Shown piece by piece: positions 1 through 9,408 of a stretch of DNA of 64,000 bases (position 1 is its first letter; each line of letters starts with the position of its first letter). The DNA lies in assembly GCF_000771405.1 (NCBI RefSeq), contig NZ_JDUI01000002.1, positions 209,731 through 273,730 of the forward strand, read 5' to 3'. Under the pieces are notes generated by a model that saw only the letters and a list, made by a program, of their open reading frames with translations, had not been told where the DNA came from and ran no database searches. This DNA comes from Bifidobacterium pullorum DSM 20433 (GTDB lineage: Bacteria > Actinomycetota > Actinomycetes > Actinomycetales > Bifidobacteriaceae). The position numbers and the translations under genes are program-made.

Positions 1-1658
1 GGCGAAGCCAGGTAGTTCATCTTGACGTCCGGCGAGATGCGCCCCTCGAAGTTGCGGTTGCCGGAGAGCACGGCCGTGACGGTCAGGTCGTTGGCGTTGA
101 TGGCCTCCGAGATCTCGGGCAGCAGCGGCCCGGAGTTGCCGATGCAGGTGGCGCAGCCGTAGCCGACGAGCTGGTATCCGAGCGCGTCGAGATCATCCTG
201 CAGACCGGCGGCCTTGAGATAGTCGGTGACGACCTGCGAGCCGGGGGCGAGCGAGGTCTTGACCCATGGCTTGGGCTTGAGTCCCTTGGCGACCGCATTG
301 CGGGCGATGAGTCCGGCGGCGATCATCACCGAAGGATTGGAGGTGTTCGTGCAGCTGGTGATCGAGGCGATGGCCACGGCACCGTTCGTCAATGCAAAAT
401 CGCCTCGGAAGTCGGTGTGGACCGGCACGGGGTCGGTGACGGTGTCCGCCGTTTCGTAGATCGGCAGCGCCGCCTCGAACGCCTGCTTGGCCGAGGACAG
501 CTCGATGCGGTCCTGGGGGCGCTTCGGACCTGCGATGGAGGGCACGACCGAACCGAGGTCGAGTTCGAGATACTCCGAATAGGTCGGTTCCACATACCCG
601 GGGGCGCTGGCGTCGCCCCACAGCTTGTTCGCCTTCGCATACGCTTCGACCAGCGCGACCTGCTCCTCGGAACGGCCGGTCAGGCGCAGATAGTCGAGCG
701 TGACGTCGTCGATCGGGAAGATGCCGCAGGTCGAACCGAATTCCGGTCCCATGTTGCCGATGGTGGCGCGGTTGGCGAGCGGCACGGAGGCGATGCCTTC
801 GCCGTAGAATTCCACGAATTTGCCGACGACGCCATGCCTGCGCAGCATGTCGGTGATGGTCAGGACCACGTCCGTGGCCGTGACGCCCTCCGGGATGGAG
901 CCGGTGAGCTTGAAGCCCACGACGCGCGGCACCAGCATCGAGATCGGCTGACCGAGCATGGCCGCCTCCGCCTCGATGCCGCCGACGCCCCATCCGAGCA
1001 CGCCCAGGCCGTTGACGGTGGTGGTGTGCGAATCGGTGCCGACGCAGGAGTCGAGGTAGGCGAGCTCGCGCCCGGTCGGGGTCTGCGCGGCCTTACGCAT
1101 GACCACCTGGGCCAGGTATTCGATGTTGACCTGGTGGATGATGCCGGTGCCCGGCGGCACCACGCGGAAGTTCTCGAAGGCCTGCTGCCCCCAGCGCAGG
1201 AACTGGTAGCGTTCACGGTTGCGCCGGTATTCGATGTCCATGTTGCGTTCGATCGCGTCGGACACCCCGTAGCTGTCGATCTGCACCGAATGGTCGATGA
1301 CCATGTCGGACTGCACCTGCGGGTTGATGACCTGAGGATCGCCGCCCAGCGCCTCGACCGCGTCACGCATGGTCGCCAGATCGACCACGCAGGGCACGCC
1401 GGTGAAGTCCTGCATAACCACGCGGCTGGGGGTGAACTGGATCTCATGGCTGGGTTCGGCGTCCGGATCCCAGTCGAGCAGCGCCTTGACGTGCCCGTCG
1501 GTGATGTTCGCGCCGTCGATGTTGCGAATGAGGTTCTCGACCAGTACCTTCAGCGAGTACGGCAGATGGTCGATGCCGTCGAGATTGTCGATCCGGTAGT
1601 AGTCGTATTCCTTGCCCGCCGCGTTCAACGTGGACAATTGGCTGTCACGCAATGCCAT
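1..1658 (-). CDS. acnA: aconitate hydratase AcnA, 3' end beyond window edge
   Basis: Aconitase interconverts citrate and isocitrate in the cytosol using a [4Fe-4S] cluster. The minus-strand frame runs open from an ATG at 1658 (GGAGGG four bases upstream) to the left edge, about 552 residues, so the C-terminal domain lies outside the window. Visible family motifs include [13 protein letters not shown], the cysteine motif SCTNTSNPS and the second cysteine pair in [12 protein letters not shown]; these supply the cluster ligands. The N-terminus ([21 protein letters not shown]) is that of the bacterial AcnA/IRP group. Bifidobacteria keep only an oxidative fragment of the TCA cycle, so the likely job is supplying 2-oxoglutarate for glutamate. 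The P-type ATPase gene upstream is on the same strand, separated by 139 bp that include a short TTGTC/GACAA hairpin, so acnA probably has its own promoter. Confidence 0.96.
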   Translation of the reverse strand, partial: MALRDSQLSTLNAAGKEYDYYRIDNLDGIDHLPYSLKVLVENLIRNIDGANITDGHVKALLDWDPDAEPSHEIQFTPSRVVMQDFTGVPCVVDLATMRDAVEALGGDPQVINPQVQSDMVIDHSVQIDSYGVSDAIERNMDIEYRRNRERYQFLRWGQQAFENFRVVPPGTGIIHQVNIEYLAQVVMRKAAQTPTGRELAYLDSCVGTDSHTTTVNGLGVLGWGVGGIEAEAAMLGQPISMLVPRVVGFKLTGSIPEGVTATDVVLTITDMLRRHGVVGKFVEFYGEGIASVPLANRATIGNMGPEFGSTCGIFPIDDVTLDYLRLTGRSEEQVALVEAYAKANKLWGDASAPGYVEPTYSEYLELDLGSVVPSIAGPKRPQDRIELSSAKQAFEAALPIYETADTVTDPVPVHTDFRGDFALTNGAVAIASITSCTNTSNPSVMIAAGLIARNAVAKGLKPKPWVKTSLAPGSQVVTDYLKAAGLQDDLDALGYQLVGYGCATCIGNSGPLLPEISEAINANDLTVTAVLSGNRNFEGRISPDVKMNYLAS

Positions 1659-1797
1659 GGATCCCTCCGCCAGTCGGGGCAGGCGCCGCACATGCATGCG
1701 TGCGCCCGCCGTCGGTATACCGCCCTCCACGGTAACGCGGTTTCGATCGCTCTCTGGCGTGTCAGCTTGTCATGTGAGACAATTCGCCGTCGCCGCT

Positions 1798-4473
1798 TCA
1801 ACGTTCGGCGTGGCGGTGATGTTCGACGACATGCCACACCTTGGGCACCGCGAACAGGCAGATCGCGAAGATGACCGCGGATATGGCCAACGCGACGAGC
1901 GTGGCGACCAACGTTCTGCCGGTCGGCAATTGCAGCGCGAAGAACGAGGCCACGAACGGGATGCACGCGCCAATCACGCCGGCCGCCGCGAAACAGGCGA
2001 CCAGGATGCCCCGCCACGAGTTCAGCGGCTTGGCCACGCGGGCCAGGACGAACACGCCCATGACGAACAGGATGATCGCGCTGGTGGCGCGCAGCGCCCC
2101 CAGATCCGCACTCGACTCAGCCGGATCCCAGCCCATGATGCCCGGCAGCAGCCAAGCTGTCAGTAGCACGGACAGCGCCGTGGCCATGCCGCCGGGGAGC
2201 GCGAAGCGCACCACGCGCTTGAGGAAGCCGGGGATGTAGCGCCTGGTATTCGGCGCCAACGCCAGGATGAACGCCGGGGCGCCAATGGTCAGCGCGCCGA
2301 TGTAGGTGATGTGCCGCGGCAGGTACGGGTACGGGATCTGCGTGAGGACCACGCCGAGCGAGATCAGCGCCGAGTAGACGGTCTTGACGAGGAACAGGCT
2401 GGCCACGCGCTCCATGTTGGCCATGACCTGCCGCCCGCGCGCCACCACGTCGGGCAGATGGGAGAACTTCGAATCGACCAGCACCACCTGGGCCACGGCC
2501 TTGGTGGCCGGTGCGGCGTTGCCCATCGCGATGCCCAGATCGGCCTCCTTGATGGCCAATGCGTCGTTGACGCCGTCGCCAGTCATCGCCACCACGTGAT
2601 TGCCGGCATGCAACGCCTGCACGATCGCCTTCTTCTGGTCGGGCAGCACGCGGCCGAGCACATCGACGTTCTCCAGCACGCGGGCCATCTCGGCGATATC
2701 CTCGGGCAACTCCCGGGCGTCCATCGCCACAGGGCTACGGTTCCCCGCCAGATGCACCTTGGCGGCGATCGCCCCGACCGTGGCCGGATTATCGCCGGAG
2801 ATGACACGACAGCGCACACCCTGTTCGCGGAACCAGGCTAGCGTCTCCTCGGCGTCGGCGCGTATGCGCTCCGAGCAGACCACCAATGCCACCGGCCGCG
2901 CCGAAGTAACCAGACGTGGATCATCGGCCAGTGCGGACCATGCCGACTCGTCTACGGAACCGCCGGAAACCTCAGCAGGATTCCCCGACGACTCCCCCGC
3001 GCCCATTCCGGACACATGAGCAACCAAGAGCACACGGTCGCCATCGGCCGCGATGGCGTTGACCTGGCTCAAGACGTCGGTATACTCACCATCCAACGCC
3101 GCCAGGATGACCTCCGGCGCACCCATGTACCACAGTCCTTCGGGCTGCGCCTGTGCTCCAGTCTCGACGAGTCCCGTTCCATCGGCGGTCGCATCGGCAC
3201 CGGTAGCGGCACCTGCGTTCCCGACCTCGTCCAACCGCGGATAGGACACGGCGCTCCATTTGCGCGCCGAGGAGAAGGGCACGCGCATGTCGATGCCGGC
3301 CGGGGCGAACCCACGCTCCCCCAACGCCTCGAGAATCGCCCGTCCCGTGCCGTTCGGCTGTTCCTCATACGACAGGTCGTACAGCGCCTGCAGCACGGTG
3401 TGTTCGTCGGCGGCACCCCCTGCCGGCTGACGTTCCGCGGACGCCTGCCCGGATGCGCTGCCGGCGCCGTCCAGCATGACCAGACGGTTGAAGGCGATGC
3501 CGCCATCGGTGATGGTGCCGGTCTTGTCCAGGTTCAGGCTGTCGACGCGGGCGAGCGTCTCCACCGATTCGAGCTCCTGCACCAGGGTGTTCCTGCGGGC
3601 CAGCCGAATGGCGGCGAGCGCGAAGTTCAGCGAAGTGAGCAGCACCAATCCTTCGGGGATCATGCCCACGACACCCGCCACGGCCGAGACTACGGCCTGA
3701 CGCCATTGCCCGGTGGCGATGGCCACGCCCCAGCCGCCGACGGTGTTGATCTGCGACCAGATGAGCAGCGCGCACAGCGGCACGACCAGGAAGGTCATGA
3801 ACTTGAGGATGGTGTTGATGCCCTTGTTCAGGTCGGACACGGTTTTCTTGTAGACCTTGGCCTGGGCGGTCAACGTGGCGGCGTAGCTGTGTTCGCCCAC
3901 GGCGTTGACGCGGACGAGCGCCATGCCGGACACCGCGGTGGACCCCGAATAGATCTGGTCGCCCTCGTCCTTACGGACCGTGCGCGATTCGCCGGTCAGC
4001 ATCGACTCGTCAAGCTCCAGACCCCAGCTTTCAAGCACCTGGGCGTCGGCCGGCACCTGTTCGCCGGAGCGGATCCACATGACGTCGTCGAGCACGATCT
4101 GGTTGTGCGGCACCTCGACGTCCCGCCCGTCACGCCGCACGAGGAAGTCGGACGCCACCAGGATCGACAGCCTGTCCAGCGTACGCTTGGCGCGTAGCTC
4201 GGTGACGATGCCGATGCCCGTGTTGATGATGATGACGAACCCGAACACCGCGTCACGCCAGGAACCGGTGATGAGCACCAGCACCATGGCCGCCAGGATG
4301 ATGCCGTTGAACAGCGTGAACACATTGGCCCGGATGATCTCCAGCAGCGAGCGCGAGGTCGAGTCCTGGACCCTGTTGCTCTGCCCGGATTCCATACGGG
4401 CTTCGACCTCGGCCCGGCTCAATCCGGGCTCGGCGGTCGCGGGCATAGCGGGTGCGTCATTGACGGTGCTCAT
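1798..4473 (-). CDS. CtpE-like cation-transporting P-type ATPase
   Basis: An 891-residue membrane pump of the P-type ATPase superfamily. Landmarks in order: an N-terminal transmembrane pair, the actuator motif TGES, the M4 motif GMIPEGLVLLTS, the phosphorylation site DKTGTIT, the nucleotide-binding signature KWSAVSYP, the hinge MTGDGVNDALAIKEADLG, and a C-terminal bundle of about six membrane segments. The PEGL motif without an N-terminal metal-binding domain is typical of the actinobacterial CtpE group, for which calcium transport has been proposed; the substrate here is inferred, not shown. The nucleotide-binding domain contains low-complexity Gly/Ala/Ser insertions. The ATG at 4473 follows AAAGGAC at a normal distance. 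Its neighbours are not obviously related in function. Confidence 0.9.
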   Translation of the reverse strand: MSTVNDAPAMPATAEPGLSRAEVEARMESGQSNRVQDSTSRSLLEIIRANVFTLFNGIILAAMVLVLITGSWRDAVFGFVIIINTGIGIVTELRAKRTLDRLSILVASDFLVRRDGRDVEVPHNQIVLDDVMWIRSGEQVPADAQVLESWGLELDESMLTGESRTVRKDEGDQIYSGSTAVSGMALVRVNAVGEHSYAATLTAQAKVYKKTVSDLNKGINTILKFMTFLVVPLCALLIWSQINTVGGWGVAIATGQWRQAVVSAVAGVVGMIPEGLVLLTSLNFALAAIRLARRNTLVQELESVETLARVDSLNLDKTGTITDGGIAFNRLVMLDGAGSASGQASAERQPAGGAADEHTVLQALYDLSYEEQPNGTGRAILEALGERGFAPAGIDMRVPFSSARKWSAVSYPRLDEVGNAGAATGADATADGTGLVETGAQAQPEGLWYMGAPEVILAALDGEYTDVLSQVNAIAADGDRVLLVAHVSGMGAGESSGNPAEVSGGSVDESAWSALADDPRLVTSARPVALVVCSERIRADAEETLAWFREQGVRCRVISGDNPATVGAIAAKVHLAGNRSPVAMDARELPEDIAEMARVLENVDVLGRVLPDQKKAIVQALHAGNHVVAMTGDGVNDALAIKEADLGIAMGNAAPATKAVAQVVLVDSKFSHLPDVVARGRQVMANMERVASLFLVKTVYSALISLGVVLTQIPYPYLPRHITYIGALTIGAPAFILALAPNTRRYIPGFLKRVVRFALPGGMATALSVLLTAWLLPGIMGWDPAESSADLGALRATSAIILFVMGVFVLARVAKPLNSWRGILVACFAAAGVIGACIPFVASFFALQLPTGRTLVATLVALAISAVIFAICLFAVPKVWHVVEHHRHAER

Positions 4474-4613
4474 GATGTCCTTTACTGTCGTGCGGCGATC
4501 GGTTCTCTTCCATTATTGGGCATGGTCCCCGCCGATGGTACATATCTACCCCCTGATTCTTCCCTGAGCCCGTCGCTCATGCCATCATCCGAGGGAGTGA
4601 TATGGTTCCGCCC

Positions 4614-5198
4614 CTACTCGTCCACCAGTGTGCCGACCATCATGTCCTTGTCGTGCGGCAGATCGTCGATGATGGTCATCACGGCGTCGTCGATCGGTGT
4701 GGCATCGGCCGCACGGTCGTTGATGGTCAGCGCCGCCGCGTACAGCGTATCGTCCGGGAGATCCGACAGCGGATTCAGCAACGCCACCGGAATCCCGGCC
4801 CCACGGGCGTCGCCGAGCGCGTCGTCCCAGCCGTCCGCCGTGTCGTCGGCGATGTCGAGACGACTGACGACGATGATCGCCACCTGCCGCTCCGCCATAT
4901 CCTTCACGCCTTGCTGCGCCGCACGTGCCGGGTCCTCCACCTCGGCGACCGACAGATAGGAGGCCGCCAGACCGGAGTCCTCGAACGCCTGCAACGCCAC
5001 GCGATCGAAATCTGGCCGGTCGGAGCCGATGAAGCCGATGACCACGTCGCCGCGGTCGAGTCCGTCGAACGCCACGTCGGGTTCCTTCTCCTGCGTATCG
5101 CCCACGGCCTTGTCCGGCGGCGTGCACGCGCCCAGCAAGCTCAGGGCCGCGACCGATGCCGCGGCCAGTCCGCCAATACGCCGCAACGGGATTGTCAT
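4614..5198 (-). CDS. putative lipoprotein, periplasmic-binding-like fold
   Basis: About 194 residues with a bacterial lipoprotein signal: basic start, hydrophobic stretch, then lipobox LLGAC followed by Asp/Lys-rich linker. The mature part (DVVIGFIGSDRPDFDRVALQAF, then alternating strands such as IIVVSRLDIAD and GIPVALLNPL) resembles one lobe of a sugar-type periplasmic binding protein, but is far shorter than the usual 300 or more residues. The second ATG, at 5198, is preferred because GGAAGG lies nine bases before it, whereas it directly abuts the ATG at 5207. It starts about 25 bases after the methyltransferase gene and is probably in the same transcript. No transporter partner is visible nearby, so a sensory or orphan binding role is possible. 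Function unknown. Confidence 0.7.
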   Translation of the reverse strand: MTIPLRRIGGLAAASVAALSLLGACTPPDKAVGDTQEKEPDVAFDGLDRGDVVIGFIGSDRPDFDRVALQAFEDSGLAASYLSVAEVEDPARAAQQGVKDMAERQVAIIVVSRLDIADDTADGWDDALGDARGAGIPVALLNPLSDLPDDTLYAAALTINDRAADATPIDDAVMTIIDDLPHDKDMMVGTLVDE

Positions 5199-5222
5199 GG
5201 CGTTCATCCTTCCGCCGTTACG

Positions 5223-6485
5223 TCAGCCCCGCCGCCGGAACAGGGCGACGGTCTCGACGTGATGGGTCATCGGGTAGATGTCGAAGGCGCGGATATCGGC
5301 CAACTCGTAGCCAAGGCCGAGCAACGTGCCGGTGTCGCGCGCCAGGCTGGTCGGATCGCAGGCGATGTAGACGATGCCCTGCGGCTCGGCGACGGCGATC
5401 TGACGGCAGACCTTCGCGCGCGCGCCGGCGCGGGGCGGATCGAGCACCACGACATCGGGACGGGACAGGTCGTGCGGCACGTGGTGCAACGTGGCGGAGA
5501 CGTCGCCGCAGCGCGCGTCGACGGCATTGATGCCGATGCGACGCAGGTTGCGCTGCGCGTTGCGCACGGGGGTTTTGCCGCCTTCGACGCTGAGCATGCG
5601 CATGCGATCGGCGGCGAGCGTGGCCAACGGCAACGTGAACAGACCGGATCCGGAGTACAGGTCCCACACCGTGGCGGCGGCCGCGCCGTCGAGCACGCCT
5701 CGGACCAGCCCCAGCACGTGGTTCGCCAGGGCGACCGGCGCCTGACGATGCATCTGCCAGAAGCCCGCGGCATCCACCATGTACCGGAAATCATGCCCAT
5801 CGACGGTTACGGTCTCCTCGAGTTCCCGGGATCCATCGCGCAGCGCGCCGTCGACGAGGATGGCGTAATCGTCCGCCATCTGCGCGCCACGGGGCTCGGG
5901 GGCGGCGATGCGGATCTGCGAGCCGGGTTCGAAACCGCCATCCCAGACGTGATGGTCGGCGGCGACCTGCAGCAGGGTCTCGCTGGCCAGAGGCATCGTG
6001 TCGATCGGCACACGGACGTGGGTGCCGCGGCGGCGCATCGACGGTCGTCCCTGATCGTCGACGATCATCTCGATGCGGGTACGCCAGTTGAGGCCTCCGG
6101 TGGCGAGGTCGCACTCCATGCGTTCGATGGGCACGTCCTCGAGCTCGATATGCCCCAGCCGGCTCATCTGTTCGCCGATGGTGATGGCCTTCCAGCGCAG
6201 CTGGCCCTCAAGGCTCACATGGACCAGGTCGGCGCCGCCCACGCCGCCGCCCATCGCCAGCGGGCCGGCCAGCGGCCAGGGCGGGGTCACACGGTCTTCG
6301 CTCGCCTCGAGGACCTCGACCACCTCGCCGGTCCAATAGCGATCGTCACGGTCGTGCGGCTCGTCGAGCACGATGCGCACGAGTTCGCCGGGCAGCGCGA
6401 AACGGACGAACACCACGCGTCCGTCAAGATGGCCGACGCACCGGCCCTGATCGGCATATCGTTCGATGCGGATCGTCGATTCCAT
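5223..6485 (-). CDS. TrmA/RumA-family SAM-dependent RNA (uracil-5) methyltransferase
   Basis: A 420-residue class I methyltransferase of the TrmA/RlmC/RlmD family, which methylates uridine C5 in tRNA or rRNA. An N-terminal TRAM-like RNA-binding region (residues about 1-60) precedes the catalytic domain. Motifs seen: the SAM loop DLYSGSGLFTLPLA, the acidic VEGG strand, VVLDPPRAGA, and the near-C-terminal IACDPTSLARD, where TrmA enzymes carry the SCNP-type catalytic-loop signature but the nucleophilic cysteine lies one position before Asp. The frame stays open well upstream, but those codons overlap the DUF3159 gene; the ATG at 6485 has AGGAG eight bases upstream and begins with the expected MESTIRIERYADQG. 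Which uridine is modified cannot be told from sequence. Confidence 0.9.
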   Translation of the reverse strand: MESTIRIERYADQGRCVGHLDGRVVFVRFALPGELVRIVLDEPHDRDDRYWTGEVVEVLEASEDRVTPPWPLAGPLAMGGGVGGADLVHVSLEGQLRWKAITIGEQMSRLGHIELEDVPIERMECDLATGGLNWRTRIEMIVDDQGRPSMRRRGTHVRVPIDTMPLASETLLQVAADHHVWDGGFEPGSQIRIAAPEPRGAQMADDYAILVDGALRDGSRELEETVTVDGHDFRYMVDAAGFWQMHRQAPVALANHVLGLVRGVLDGAAAATVWDLYSGSGLFTLPLATLAADRMRMLSVEGGKTPVRNAQRNLRRIGINAVDARCGDVSATLHHVPHDLSRPDVVVLDPPRAGARAKVCRQIAVAEPQGIVYIACDPTSLARDTGTLLGLGYELADIRAFDIYPMTHHVETVALFRRRG

Positions 6486-6577
6486 GCATCCTGCTCCTGA
6501 CGCCCGATACGGGCCTTGCGGCCTTGCGGCCTGTACGACTGGTTCATGGCCGGACGGCATCCGCCCCGACGCCGCGT

Positions 6578-7312
6578 CTACGCGTCCCGCCGTGGCGGCT
6601 CCGGTTCGGCGTGCCGTTCCTCCGCCGCGGATTGCATCGCCTTGTGGTGGTGCATCGGCGTGGCGATGATCAGGTAGGAGATCCAGATCATCAGCGCCCA
6701 GAACGGGATGCCCATCAGCAGGCGGGCCGTTCCCAGCCAACCGACCTGGTCGGTCAGATACAACGGCACCTGCACCAGCAGCCGCAGTGCGAACACGCCG
6801 ATCCACAGCGCGGTGATGATCGTGTACGCGCGCCTGAGCGGCTTGTCCCGCATCCAATCGTCCAGCCAGGCCTTGAGGTGTTCGGTGGGCAGCGTGCGGA
6901 TGAACTCGACCGCCAGACCGAGCGCGGGGACACGGACGATCAGCGAGAGCGACAGCACGACGATATAGAACGCGTTCGTCAGGAATCCGAACATGTAGTA
7001 GTTGCGGGCCTCGTGGCTCTGCCACGCCCAGATCAGGCAGATGCCGACCGCCAGCAGACCGCTGGCGGCGCCCACGGCCGATTGACGCTGGATCAGGCGG
7101 ACGACGACCTGCAGCACCGCCAGCACGGCCGACACGCCAACCGTCAGTTCCAGATTGCTGGTGATGACGAACAGCACCACGAACACCACTCCGGGCAACA
7201 TCGATTCGATGACGCCGCGCGGTCCGCCGATCGCGTCGATGACGGAGAAATCCTCATCCTCGCCGGCGCTGGCCAGCGAGGCCAGCCCGGTACGTTTCCC
7301 TGGTTCTGCCAT
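6578..7312 (-). CDS. DUF3159 family membrane protein
   Basis: A 244-residue integral membrane protein with about six hydrophobic segments, starting at LPGVVFVVLFVITSN and ending at ALMIWISYLIIATP, and a His/Glu/Arg-rich cytoplasmic tail. It matches the actinobacterial DUF3159 family, whose genes usually sit beside DUF3710 and a TRAM-domain methyltransferase, exactly as here. The family has no assigned biochemical role. The N-terminal SVIDAIGGPRGVIESMLPG motif is the family hallmark. It is transcribed in the same direction as both neighbours with gaps of 92 and 72 bases, so co-transcription is likely. No strong ribosome-binding site is visible in front of the ATG. Confidence 0.85.
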   Translation of the reverse strand: MAEPGKRTGLASLASAGEDEDFSVIDAIGGPRGVIESMLPGVVFVVLFVITSNLELTVGVSAVLAVLQVVVRLIQRQSAVGAASGLLAVGICLIWAWQSHEARNYYMFGFLTNAFYIVVLSLSLIVRVPALGLAVEFIRTLPTEHLKAWLDDWMRDKPLRRAYTIITALWIGVFALRLLVQVPLYLTDQVGWLGTARLLMGIPFWALMIWISYLIIATPMHHHKAMQSAAEERHAEPEPPRRDA

Positions 7313-7384
7313 ACGGGTATCCCGATCAGTAGCGTTCCTCCGGCCGGTCGTCCATGGCGACCGGCCGGCTGCCGAGCGATAGGC

Positions 7385-8242
7385 TCAGCGGACCTCGGAG
7401 AACATCGGCCCGCGCGACAGCGTGGTCTCCACCTGCACCTGCTGGTCGGAATCGAACGGCCCCTTCGGCTTGCCGGGGACGTCACGCTTGTCATCGCCCT
7501 GTTCGGCGGCTTCGGCGGCCTGTTCGGCGGCACGACGCTGCTTCGGGGTGACCGGCGGGTGCATCGGGATCAGATCGCGGGGCGCCAGCGGTTCGTCGCC
7601 GCGCTCCACCACGATATCGGCGAAGAACTTGTTCAGCGCATCGGTTTCGGGCCCCTCGGCCACGGCGGCGCGACCGGAGAACACGCCGCGCAGCATCCAC
7701 CGGGGACCGTCGATGCCGACCACGCGGGTCATCACGCTGCGGCCGCCCTTGAGCGTGACCGGCAGCATGATCTCGGTGCCGAACACGCCCTCCTTCTCGG
7801 TCGCCTTCTCGTTGGCGGCCAGCAGGTCGGCGCGCATGTCGTCCCACAGCCCCATCGTCTTCGGGGCGGCGAATGCCTCGATCTCCAGGCTGGAGGCACC
7901 GAAGGTCACCGTGGCGCCCAGCACCTGGCCCGTCTTGCGGTTCGCCTTGATGCGCAGCTGGATGCCCAGCAGGAACGGCAGGTAGTACGATCCCAGATCC
8001 AGGTATTCGTCGTAGTCGGGCACGTCCTCGTCGTTCACATCCCACGGGCCGTAGACCTCGCCGCGCCCCTCATACGCCGCCGACGGGGCGGGCGGGAACG
8101 CCGGCGTCTGCTCCGGCTGAGTTTCGGCGGCGGACTCGCCCTCTTCGGCCTCGGTCCGGACGGCCCCGAGATCCTCGGCCTCCTTGATCTCCTCGGCCTC
8201 CTTGGCTTCGCGCTTCTTCCTGCCGAATCCGAACAGTCCCAT
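7385..8242 (-). CDS. DUF3710 family protein
   Basis: A 285-residue soluble protein. The first 60 residues are a charged Lys/Glu-rich and Pro/Ala-rich low-complexity region; the globular part (YGPWDVNDEDVPDYDEYLDLGSYYLP through GIDGPRWMLRGVFSGRAA) is the DUF3710 core. In many actinobacteria this gene lies next to dUTPase and DUF3159; here the dUTPase gene is absent from the immediate neighbourhood. A second low-complexity charged tail follows residue 230. The start is set by AAAGGAG in front of the ATG. Molecular function is unknown; linkage to DUF3159 suggests a joint envelope or housekeeping role, which is inference. Confidence 0.85.
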   Translation of the reverse strand: MGLFGFGRKKREAKEAEEIKEAEDLGAVRTEAEEGESAAETQPEQTPAFPPAPSAAYEGRGEVYGPWDVNDEDVPDYDEYLDLGSYYLPFLLGIQLRIKANRKTGQVLGATVTFGASSLEIEAFAAPKTMGLWDDMRADLLAANEKATEKEGVFGTEIMLPVTLKGGRSVMTRVVGIDGPRWMLRGVFSGRAAVAEGPETDALNKFFADIVVERGDEPLAPRDLIPMHPPVTPKQRRAAEQAAEAAEQGDDKRDVPGKPKGPFDSDQQVQVETTLSRGPMFSEVR

Positions 8243-8334
8243 AATGCTCCTTTGATAATGGTTTCGTGCTCGTGTGCAACCGTCCTATAGCCTAGCACCC
8301 GGATGACATCCGAACCTGAATGCCAGCTGGACCG

Positions 8335-9195
8335 TCACACGTCATAGGTGATGGTCAGCGGCGCATGGTCGGACCACCGGGCGTCGTAGGTGGGGGCCTT
8401 GTCGATGACGAACCCCCGCGCGGTCTGGGCCAGTTCAGGCGTGGCGAACTGGTAGTCGAGCCGCCAGCCGACGTTGTTGTCGAACGCCCTGCCGCGCTGG
8501 CTCCACCAGGTGTACGGCCCCTGGATGTCGCCGGCCAGGTCGCGCACCACGTCCACGAATTCGTATTCGTCCAGCCAGCGGTCCACATAGGCGCGCTCCT
8601 CGGGCAGGAAGCCCGCATGCGTCTCGTTGGCCTTGGCGTTCTTGATGTCCAGCGGCGTATGCGCGATGTTGAAATCGCCGCACAGCACGGCCTGCCGTCC
8701 GCCGGAGGCCGCCTCGTCGCGCAACTGCCCCAAACGGACCAGCATCGTGTCCAGGAACCGGTACTTCTGGGTCATCTTGACCTCGTCATCGCTGTTGCCG
8801 GCGTGCACGTACACGCAGGCCACCGTGATCACATACCCCTGCGGCGTGCGCACATCGGCCTCGATCCACCGGCCCGAATCCACGTCCTCATCCAATCCCG
8901 GCAAGCCGTAGCGGCGTTCGACCACCGGCAGATCGCTCAACAGCCCGACCCCGGCACGCCCCTTGACCCGGCAGACCTCGTTCATCGCCGACAATTCCCC
9001 CTGATCGCCGATCTTGCCCGCCGTGGCGTATTCAAACCCGAATTCCGCGAAGATCGGATCGACCTCCTCCTGCGGGGCACGCACCTCCTGCATGCACCAC
9101 ACATCCGGCGTGTTCGCGCCCGCCCAGGCGGCGATGCCCTTGCGCCGCGCCGCACGGATGCCGTTGACATTCGAAGTCGTGATAGTGATCGTCAT
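8335..9195 (-). CDS. xth: exodeoxyribonuclease III (AP endonuclease family)
   Basis: A 286-residue exonuclease/endonuclease/phosphatase-fold enzyme that cleaves DNA at abasic sites and removes 3' blocks in base-excision repair. All core motifs are present: TSNVNGIRAA (Asn ligand), VWCMQEVRAP (metal-binding Glu), CVYVHAGNSDD, LCGDFNIAHTPLD (catalytic Asp-Asn pair), WRLDYQFATP, and the terminal SDHAPL (Asp-His). The ATG at 9195 is chosen over an in-frame ATG at 9207 because a TATGGT -10 hexamer occupies 9203-9208 with exactly seven bases between it and 9195, the pattern of a leaderless actinobacterial transcript; no Shine-Dalgarno is present. The gene is divergent from pepC. Confidence 0.95.
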   Translation of the reverse strand: MTITITTSNVNGIRAARRKGIAAWAGANTPDVWCMQEVRAPQEEVDPIFAEFGFEYATAGKIGDQGELSAMNEVCRVKGRAGVGLLSDLPVVERRYGLPGLDEDVDSGRWIEADVRTPQGYVITVACVYVHAGNSDDEVKMTQKYRFLDTMLVRLGQLRDEAASGGRQAVLCGDFNIAHTPLDIKNAKANETHAGFLPEERAYVDRWLDEYEFVDVVRDLAGDIQGPYTWWSQRGRAFDNNVGWRLDYQFATPELAQTARGFVIDKAPTYDARWSDHAPLTITYDV

Positions 9196-9408
9196 ACCCC
9201 GAACCATACCAGCCGCCCCGCACCGCACCCGGGCACGTCCGCACTGCCCCGGCCGGATGGCCGCCCACCGTTCGTGACCGCGCCGACGGATTGCGCCTTC
9301 CGCAACCGGATCCGCCCCGATGGCGGTGTATCATACCGAGTTGGCGCGGGGCATATCGGTATGCGCCCGCACGGTTCCGACATCCATGCACCAATGACGG
9401 GAGGGAAT

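Noticed and set aside
417..1874. A 485-codon plus-strand open frame opposite aconitase
   Set aside because: It spans the acnA start region and the next gene's 3' end and shows no family resemblance.
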